Of a stretch of 64,000 bases of DNA, positions 58,170-64,000 are shown piece by piece. The notes below the pieces were generated by a model that had not been told where the DNA came from, ran no database searches, and worked only from the letters and a program-made list of their open reading frames with translations. Numbering within the stretch: position 1 is the first letter of the stretch; the number at the start of each line of letters is the position of its first letter. This stretch comes from Microbacterium radiodurans (GTDB lineage: Bacteria > Actinomycetota > Actinomycetes > Actinomycetales > Microbacteriaceae): the NCBI RefSeq assembly GCF_008710705.1, contig NZ_VYRZ01000002.1, positions 558,001-622,000 of the forward strand, read 5' to 3'. The translations under genes and the position numbers were made by a program.

Positions 58170-60239
58170 TCAGGCGTCGATCGCCTCGCGCGAGAGGCGA
58201 TCGCTCGAGGTGATGATGAAGTCGCGGCGGGGCGCCACCTCGTTGCCCATGAGCAGCTCGAACACCGCATTGGCGGCATCGGCATCCTCGACACGCACGC
58301 GCCGGAGGGTACGACCCGCGCGATCCATCGTCGTGGTCGCCAGCTGATCGGCATCCATCTCGCCGAGGCCCTTGTAGCGCTGCACCGGCTCCTGCCACCG
58401 GCGGCCCGCCTTGCGGAGCTTCGTCAGCAGTCCGTGCAGCTCGGCCTCGGAGTAGGTGTAGATCGTCTCGTTCGGCTTGGACCCCGGGTTGACGACGACC
58501 ACACGGTGCAGCGGAGGCACCGCCGCGAACACCCGCCCTTCCTCGATCAGCGGCCGCATGTAGCGGAAGAAGAGCGTCAGCAGCAGGGTGCGGATGTGCG
58601 CGCCGTCGACGTCGGCGTCGCTCATGAGGATGACCTTGCCGTAGCGAGCCGACGCGATGTCGAACGAGCGCCCGGAGCCCGCGCCGATCACCTGGATGAT
58701 GGCGGCGCATTCGGCGTTGGAGAGCATGTCGCTCACCGACGCCTTCTGGACGTTCAGGATCTTTCCGCGGATCGGCAGGAGCGCCTGGTACTCGCTGTTG
58801 CGCGCGTGCTTGGCCGTACCGAGGGCCGAATCGCCCTCGACGATGAACAGTTCCGATTCGGAGACGTCGTTCGTGCGGCAGTCGGCGAGCTTGGCGGGCA
58901 GCGAGGACGACTCGAGCGCGGTCTTCCGGCGCTGCGTCTCCTTGTGGGTGCGCGCCGAGATGCGCGCCTTCATCTCGGAGACCACCTTCTCGAGCAGCTG
59001 CGCCGTCTGCGCCTTGTCGTCGCGCTTGGGCGAGGCGAACTTCGCCGCCATCTCGCGGCCCACGACGTTCGCGACGATCTGGCGCACGGCCGGCGTGCCG
59101 AGCACCTCTTTCGTCTGCCCCTCGAACTGCGGCTCGGGCACGCGCACGGTCAGCACCGCGGTGAGACCGGCGAGGATGTCGTCCTTCTCGAGCTTGTCGG
59201 TGCCCACCTTGAGGCGTCGCGCGTTCTGCTCGACCTGGCCGCGGACGACCTTCATCAGTCCCTGCTCGAAGCCCTGCTGGTGGGTCCCGCCCTTGGGGGT
59301 CGCGATGATGTTGACGAACGAACGGGTGACCGTCTCGTAGCTGGTCCCCCATCGCAGGGCGATGTCGACCTCGCACGAGCGTTCGACCTCGGTCGGCACC
59401 ATCGCGCCGTTGGCCTGCAGGACCGGCACCGTCTCGGTGAACGTCGCCGAGCCCTGGAGCCGCCACGTGTCGGTGATGGGGGCGTCGGGCGCCAGGAAGT
59501 CCGCGAACTCCGAGAGGCCTCCGTCGAACCGATAGGACGTCTCGGTGCGCTCCTCGCCCCGCTCGTCGGCGATGACGATCTCGAGCCCCGGCACGAGGAA
59601 CGCGGTCTGCCGCGCGCGCTGCACGAGCTCGTCGAGGGTGAAGGCGGCGTCCTTCGTGAAGATCTGACGATCCGCCCAGTAGCGGATGCGGGTGCCCGAT
59701 GTGCCCCGCGGGGCCTTGCCGACCACGCGGAGCTCGGACGAGCGCTCGAACGGCGTGAAGGCGGAATCCGGTGCGTCACCGGCGAACAGGCCGGGCTCGC
59801 CGCGATGGAACGACATCGCGTGGGTCTTGCCGCCGCGGTCGACCTCGACGTCGAGGCGCTCGGACAGCGCGTTGACCACCGACGCGCCGACGCCGTGGAG
59901 GCCGCCGGATGCCGCGTACGAACCGCCTCCGAACTTGCCGCCCGCGTGGAGCTTGGTGAAGACCACCTCGACGCCCGACAGGCCGGTGCGCGGCTCGATG
60001 TCGACCGGGATGCCGCGGGCGCGGTCGCGCACCTCGACGCTGCCGTCGGCGTGGAGCACGATGTCGATGCGCGAGCCGTGGCCCGCGAGCGCCTCGTCGA
60101 CCGAGTTGTCGATGATCTCCCACAGGCAGTGCATGAGGCCCCGGGAGTCGGTGGACCCGATGTACATGCCGGGACGCTTGCGAACCGCCTCGAGTCCCTC
60201 GAGCACCTGGAGATGATGGGCTGAATACTCTGCGGTCAC
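58170..60239 (-). CDS. parE: DNA topoisomerase IV subunit B (ParE-like)
   Basis: A 689-residue ATPase subunit. The GHKL ATPase motifs are EIIDNSVDEALAGHG and GGLHGVGASVVNALS; the TOPRIM motifs are VEGDSALGTAKHARN and MSDADVDGAHIRTLLLT. The partner is ParC, encoded convergently. The GTG at 60239 is preceded by TACGCT 8 nt upstream (60248-60253), suggesting a leaderless or very short leader. Confidence 0.94.
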   Translation of the reverse strand: MTAEYSAHHLQVLEGLEAVRKRPGMYIGSTDSRGLMHCLWEIIDNSVDEALAGHGSRIDIVLHADGSVEVRDRARGIPVDIEPRTGLSGVEVVFTKLHAGGKFGGGSYAASGGLHGVGASVVNALSERLDVEVDRGGKTHAMSFHRGEPGLFAGDAPDSAFTPFERSSELRVVGKAPRGTSGTRIRYWADRQIFTKDAAFTLDELVQRARQTAFLVPGLEIVIADERGEERTETSYRFDGGLSEFADFLAPDAPITDTWRLQGSATFTETVPVLQANGAMVPTEVERSCEVDIALRWGTSYETVTRSFVNIIATPKGGTHQQGFEQGLMKVVRGQVEQNARRLKVGTDKLEKDDILAGLTAVLTVRVPEPQFEGQTKEVLGTPAVRQIVANVVGREMAAKFASPKRDDKAQTAQLLEKVVSEMKARISARTHKETQRRKTALESSSLPAKLADCRTNDVSESELFIVEGDSALGTAKHARNSEYQALLPIRGKILNVQKASVSDMLSNAECAAIIQVIGAGSGRSFDIASARYGKVILMSDADVDGAHIRTLLLTLFFRYMRPLIEEGRVFAAVPPLHRVVVVNPGSKPNETIYTYSEAELHGLLTKLRKAGRRWQEPVQRYKGLGEMDADQLATTTMDRAGRTLRRVRVEDADAANAVFELLMGNEVAPRRDFIITSSDRLSREAIDA

Positions 60240-60247
60240 GGTCTCCA

Positions 60248-60253
60248 AGCGTA
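60248..60253 (-). promoter_or_regulatory. Candidate -10 (TACGCT) of parE
   Basis: TACGCT, 8 nt, then the parE GTG. The 180-bp gap to the DUF7455-like gene also holds that gene's leader. Confidence 0.45.
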
Positions 60254-60419
60254 TCCGCGGCCGTGGACATCGGCTGGAGGACACTCGACCGGCAGCGATG
60301 CGGCGCCGGAGCGTACGCGCTGAGCGAAATGCACGTCAAATGGGGCATACCCCCGCCCGCGCATGGTTGTATCGAAGGCACTCAGTTGCAGAACCCGAAC
60401 GACCGAGGAGGCACACACC

Positions 60420-60641
60420 ATGACAACGTCGACGACCACCGAGAGCACCGCCGTCCTCGAGCACCGCCTGACGGCGGCCGATCGTTGCGATTCCTGCGGC
60501 GCCCAGGCCTACATCGCGGCCGAGGTCAACGGCAGCGAGCTGCTCTTCTGCGCCCACCACGGACGCAAGTACGAAGAGAAGCTCCGCGCCGTCGCCACGA
60601 GCTGGCACGACGAGACCTCGCGTCTCGCGACCGCCATCTGA
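60420..60641 (+). CDS. Small zinc-ribbon protein (DUF7455-like)
   Basis: 73 residues: a Thr/Ser-rich start, then LTAADRCDSCGAQAYIAAEV and LLFCAHHGRKYEEKL, a compact CxxC...CxxH metal-binding unit. This family is usually encoded between parE and sigA in actinobacteria; function unknown. I chose ATG 60420 because GAGGAGG lies 8 nt upstream; an in-frame ATG at 60363 is less likely. Followed by a strong terminator. Confidence 0.88.
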   Translation: MTTSTTTESTAVLEHRLTAADRCDSCGAQAYIAAEVNGSELLFCAHHGRKYEEKLRAVATSWHDETSRLATAI

Positions 60642-60657
60642 CCCACCGCCCACACGA

Positions 60658-60692
60658 CGGAACGCCCCCGGCCACGAGCCGGGGGCGTTCCG
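60658..60692. terminator. Strong terminator between the zinc-ribbon gene and the ATP-grasp operon
   Basis: A perfect 15-bp stem (arms 60658-60672 and 60678-60692) with a 5-nt loop. It lies between convergent genes and can serve both. Confidence 0.88.
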
Positions 60693-60710
60693 CGTCTGCG
60701 GAGGAAGCGG

Positions 60711-61718
60711 TCAGAAGCCGACGGCCGCCTGATAGGTGGGAAGAAGACCGGTGCGCACGCCCGACGCGCTGGGCTTGGGCTGGAACACGCTCGAGTTGTG
60801 GTTGCCCTCGATCACGACGGGCCCGTTCGGGGTGATCGCGAGGTCCCACCCGACGTAGGGCGCCTCGGGCGTCCGACGGGCGAGCGCCTCGGTCAGCGCG
60901 AGCACTTCGTCGTAGCGCGGAACCGCGAAGCCGACGATCGCCGTGCCGGTGACCGGGTGCTCGCGATAGACGTTCGAGTTCTTGTCGACCCCGGGGTACA
61001 GGGCGACGCCGGCGTCGTCGAGCATCGTGTACATCCCGCCCGAGGCGAAGTTGTCGATGACGTCGCCGTTGCCGATGCGCAGGACGGCGGCCAGGAGCCG
61101 CACGTCGCCCGCGGGAGTGAGGAAGGTGATGAGCCGCACGGTGTTGACGCTGTCGGGGTACAGCGAGGACATCTCGGGATGCTGGACGATGAACTCGTCG
61201 ACGATCGACTGGCGAGCGGCCTCCGCCTCGGCACGGAAGGCCGCGGCATCCGTCACGTTCTCATGGAGGGTGATACCCCCGCCGCCGTGTCCGTCGAGAG
61301 GCTTCGCCAGCACCTTCGGGTGGCGCTCGAGGAAGGCCGCGAGCTGCACGTCGTCGATGTCGCGCAGGTCGACGGTCTCGCGGCCGAGAAGGTCGGCGTA
61401 CTCCCGCGCGAAGCGTCGCTTGTCCTCGAGCTTCGCCCGGCCTTCCGGGGTGTTGTGCATGCGGGTGATGCGGAACGACTTCGGGTGGGTCATCCAGGTC
61501 GCGCGTTCGCGCGCGTTCAGGAGTCGGATGTCCCAGACCGCGTAGTCGCGGAACCCCATGTCGTACTTCACGGAGCACCAGAGCATGTCCGCGATGATCA
61601 CCGGAAGCGGCGCCCGCGAGACCTTCTGCACCTGCCGTGCGAACTCGACGAGGTTGCCGACGCGGATGTTCCGCGCCCGATTGACCAGATAGCCCAGCCG
61701 GACCCGTGCTCGACCCAT
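60711..61718 (-). CDS. Sugar-transfer-associated ATP-grasp protein, paralogue 1
   Basis: 335 residues of the ATPgrasp_ST-like family. The nucleotide-binding glycine loop is KPLDGHGGGGITL (near residue 136), and the metal/ATP site near the C-terminus is VGWDLAITPNGPVVIEGNHN. A basic N-terminus precedes the grasp fold. ATP-grasp enzymes join a carboxylate to an amine or thiol through an acyl phosphate; family members often sit in cell-surface polysaccharide loci. It follows its paralogue by 46 bp with SD GAGGGAG. Of the last 45 residues, 32 are identical between the two, so they arose by duplication. Confidence 0.85.
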   Translation of the reverse strand: MGRARVRLGYLVNRARNIRVGNLVEFARQVQKVSRAPLPVIIADMLWCSVKYDMGFRDYAVWDIRLLNARERATWMTHPKSFRITRMHNTPEGRAKLEDKRRFAREYADLLGRETVDLRDIDDVQLAAFLERHPKVLAKPLDGHGGGGITLHENVTDAAAFRAEAEAARQSIVDEFIVQHPEMSSLYPDSVNTVRLITFLTPAGDVRLLAAVLRIGNGDVIDNFASGGMYTMLDDAGVALYPGVDKNSNVYREHPVTGTAIVGFAVPRYDEVLALTEALARRTPEAPYVGWDLAITPNGPVVIEGNHNSSVFQPKPSASGVRTGLLPTYQAAVGF

Positions 61719-61764
61719 TGCTCGTTCTCCCTCGATCGGATGCCGCGTTCCGACGCCGACGGCG

Positions 61765-62787
61765 TCAGAACCGCATGGCGGCGCGGTAGCGGGGCAGGAG
61801 CCCCCGTCGGATGCCCGACACCGACGGCTTCGACTGGAACACGCCCGTGTTGTGGTTGCCTTCGATGACGACGGGGCGCTCGGGTGTGATGGCGACGTCC
61901 CAGCCGATGTACGGCATCTCGGGGACGCGGCGCGCGAGGCGGTCGACGAGGTCGAGGATCTCCGCGTACAACGGGACCTGGTAGCCCGTGATCGGCACGC
62001 CGGTGATGGGGTGCACCTCGAACGGGTGCCCCTCCTCGTCGCTCGCCGCGTGGAGCGCCCGCCCGTCCTCGCCGAGCATCGTGTACATCCCGCCGTTGGA
62101 GAAGTTGTCGATGACGCCGCCGTTGCCGACCTTCAGGACGGAGGCGAGCACGTGGACGACGTCGTCGGGGTCGCGGTAGGTGACCACCCGCAGCGAGTTG
62201 ACGCTGCCCGGGTAGAGCCGCGCCATCTCGGGATGCTGCACGAGCACCTCTTCGACGAGGGTCTCGCCCGAAGCGAGCAGCTCCTCGCGGAGCGCGTCGA
62301 TGTCGCTGATCGTCGCGACGTCGCGCATCGTGATGCCGTTGCCGCCGACGCCGCCGGGATTCTTCGTGATGACCCGCTCACGACCCTCGACGAAGGCGGC
62401 CAGCGCGGCGGCATCGGAGATCGACACGTCGAGCCACGCGCGACCGAGGTCCTCTCCGAAACGCCGGGCGAACTGCAGCTTGTCGTCGAAGATGCCGCGC
62501 ACCGAGTCGTCGTTGAGCCGCCGCGAGAGGTGGAAGGACTTCGGGTCGGTCATGTACGTGAGCCGCTCGCGCCGCGAGAGGATGCGGAAGTCCCACTCCG
62601 AGTAGTTCTCGAACGTCGTCTCGTACCGCACAGCGCACCAGGCCATGTCGAGCGCGACCCACCACACGGGCGCTTTCGAGAGCACTGCGGACTGGCGGGC
62701 GAACTGCATGACGCGCTCGCGGTCGAAGGAGACGACACGCCGAACGAAGAAGCGGGCGCGGCGGTAGAGCCGGTTCACCGTCCCCAT
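61765..62787 (-). CDS. Sugar-transfer-associated ATP-grasp protein, paralogue 2
   Basis: 340 residues with the same architecture as its neighbour: basic N-terminus, VITKNPGGVGGNGITM glycine loop (near residue 145) and IGWDVAITPERPVVIEGNHN at the C-terminal metal site. Catalytic-looking residues are kept in both copies, so they may act on different substrates or as a heteromer (inference). ATG at 62787 begins 1 nt after the stop of the CofE-like gene, so the two are tightly coupled. Confidence 0.85.
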   Translation of the reverse strand: MGTVNRLYRRARFFVRRVVSFDRERVMQFARQSAVLSKAPVWWVALDMAWCAVRYETTFENYSEWDFRILSRRERLTYMTDPKSFHLSRRLNDDSVRGIFDDKLQFARRFGEDLGRAWLDVSISDAAALAAFVEGRERVITKNPGGVGGNGITMRDVATISDIDALREELLASGETLVEEVLVQHPEMARLYPGSVNSLRVVTYRDPDDVVHVLASVLKVGNGGVIDNFSNGGMYTMLGEDGRALHAASDEEGHPFEVHPITGVPITGYQVPLYAEILDLVDRLARRVPEMPYIGWDVAITPERPVVIEGNHNTGVFQSKPSVSGIRRGLLPRYRAAMRF

Positions 62788-62788
62788 G

Positions 62789-63483
62789 TCAGGCCTTGCG
62801 GATGACGCCGAGCGGCGTGGACTGGTGGCCCTGACCGAGGGGGTTGTCGCGGAGGATGCGCACGAGGCGCTGCTCCCCCGCCCGGTCGAGCGTCGAACCG
62901 AGGATGTTGCCGCCGATGTCGTTGATGTCCACGACGGCGACGTCGGCGACGCCCCCCAGCTGCGCCTTGACGCGTGCCGCGACACCGCGGGGATCGGTCG
63001 GTCCCAGGACGACGGCCTGGTTGTAGGGCGGGATCGTGCCCGAGGTCGGGCCGTCGATCGCGCGCGCCTTGTCGCCGGCGACGCGGTAGAAATCGCCGCG
63101 TCGCCCGAAGAGCTTCGTCACCGCGCTGACCGCGGCGGCGAGCAGGATGCGCGGCGTGCCGCACTCGCGCAGCGCCATCTCCATCGTCTCGGGCATGCCG
63201 AGCCCGATGCCGTACGGCGTGCGGGTGACGTACTTCGACAGCGTGCGCGCGAGCGGGCGCACCGTGATCTCGTCGAGCCGGTAGGAGCGGCCCTGCGTGA
63301 TCGCGACGATCTTCTCGGTCACGAACAGCAGGTCACCCGGCTGGACGACCGATGCCGCGTACTCCGAGATGACGGCGTCGAGGTCGTCGCCGGGCATGAC
63401 CACCCGCGTTCGGATCGGGATCCGCGCGTAGGACGTGCCGTCGACGACGACCTCGAGGGCCTTGCCCTCGTTGGCCGCGCCGG

Positions 63484-63487
<4 letters not shown>
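62789..63487 (-). CDS. CofE-like (F420-0:L-glutamate ligase family) protein
   Basis: 232 residues of the F420_ligase family, recognised from [39 protein letters not shown] and [20 protein letters not shown]. True CofE adds glutamates to the coenzyme F420 precursor using GTP. The C-terminal part ([19 protein letters not shown] and [20 protein letters not shown]) differs from canonical CofE as I remember it, and no fbiA/fbiC or F420-dependent gene is in the window, so another amide bond may be formed. GTG at 63487 overlaps the sigma factor stop by 4 bp (GTGA). Confidence 0.75.

Positions 63488-64000
<513 letters not shown>

Noticed and set aside
55660..60239. DNA gyrase gyrA/gyrB pair
   Set aside because: The A subunit shows no GyrA box, the genes are convergent rather than an operon next to dnaA/recF, and the sigma factor neighbourhood is that of actinobacterial topoisomerase IV. 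The assignment to ParC/ParE is still inference.

Overview
The window is high-GC DNA (about 70% by eye) with frequent GTG starts and tightly packed, often 4-bp-overlapping genes. Its conserved blocks are typical of Actinobacteria: dut-DUF3710-DUF3159, DUF4193/SepH, DUF3000-RNase D-thiolase-FadJ, and ParE/ParC next to the principal sigma factor. Gene content and order point to Microbacteriaceae, most likely Microbacterium (inference; no rRNA is present). I see no prophage, insertion sequence, CRISPR array or plasmid gene. It reads as core chromosome.

Layout. 1-7,300 (minus): aroC (cut by the edge), aroE, mltG, ruvX, alaS, a small membrane protein and rpsD, whose 3' end is followed by a 55-bp tandem duplication. 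7,400-12,800: a NUDIX-TPR-NUDIX fusion, rarA, a small membrane protein, a DUF349 protein and an AbiEi-like protein. 12,775-21,550 (minus): rel, secF, secD, yajC, ruvB, ruvA, ruvC and a YebC regulator. 21,557-25,344: a vitamin B6 locus, pdxT-pdxS facing away from a MocR regulator and pyridoxal kinase. 25,365-31,013: a lipoprotein, HIT protein, thrS with a candidate leader peptide, an ion-transporter-superfamily permease, a half-length AlkD relative and an ACT protein. 31,100-31,630: four tRNAs. 31,734-38,553: a solo PemK/MazF protein, amt with a GlnR-like box, zapE, a RibD-like reductase, an alpha/beta hydrolase, DUF3000 and RNase D. 38,626-41,996: fatty acid beta-oxidation (thiolase, FadJ). 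42,113-50,387: pepN, a TetR regulator, dxs and aconitase. 50,555-54,472: DUF3159, DUF3710, dut, DUF3093, DUF4193 and sepH. 54,474-64,000: a phosphodiesterase, parC, parE, a zinc-ribbon protein, then an unusual cassette of two paralogous ATP-grasp genes and a CofE-like ligase translationally coupled to the sigma factor gene at the edge.

Two themes stand out. First, many monocistronic or first-in-operon genes carry a TANNNT -10 hexamer 6-8 nt before the start codon, predicting widespread leaderless mRNAs; in two places the preceding gene's TAG stop lies inside that hexamer. Second, the sigA-linked cassette of a CofE-like amide ligase and two sugar-transfer-type ATP-grasp enzymes is the best candidate for an undescribed pathway. 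The NUDIX-TPR-NUDIX fusion is a further unusual architecture.

No stretch over 300 bases lacks a gene. The largest gaps hold promoters, terminators, the rpsD repeat, the amt operator region and the aconitase operator.
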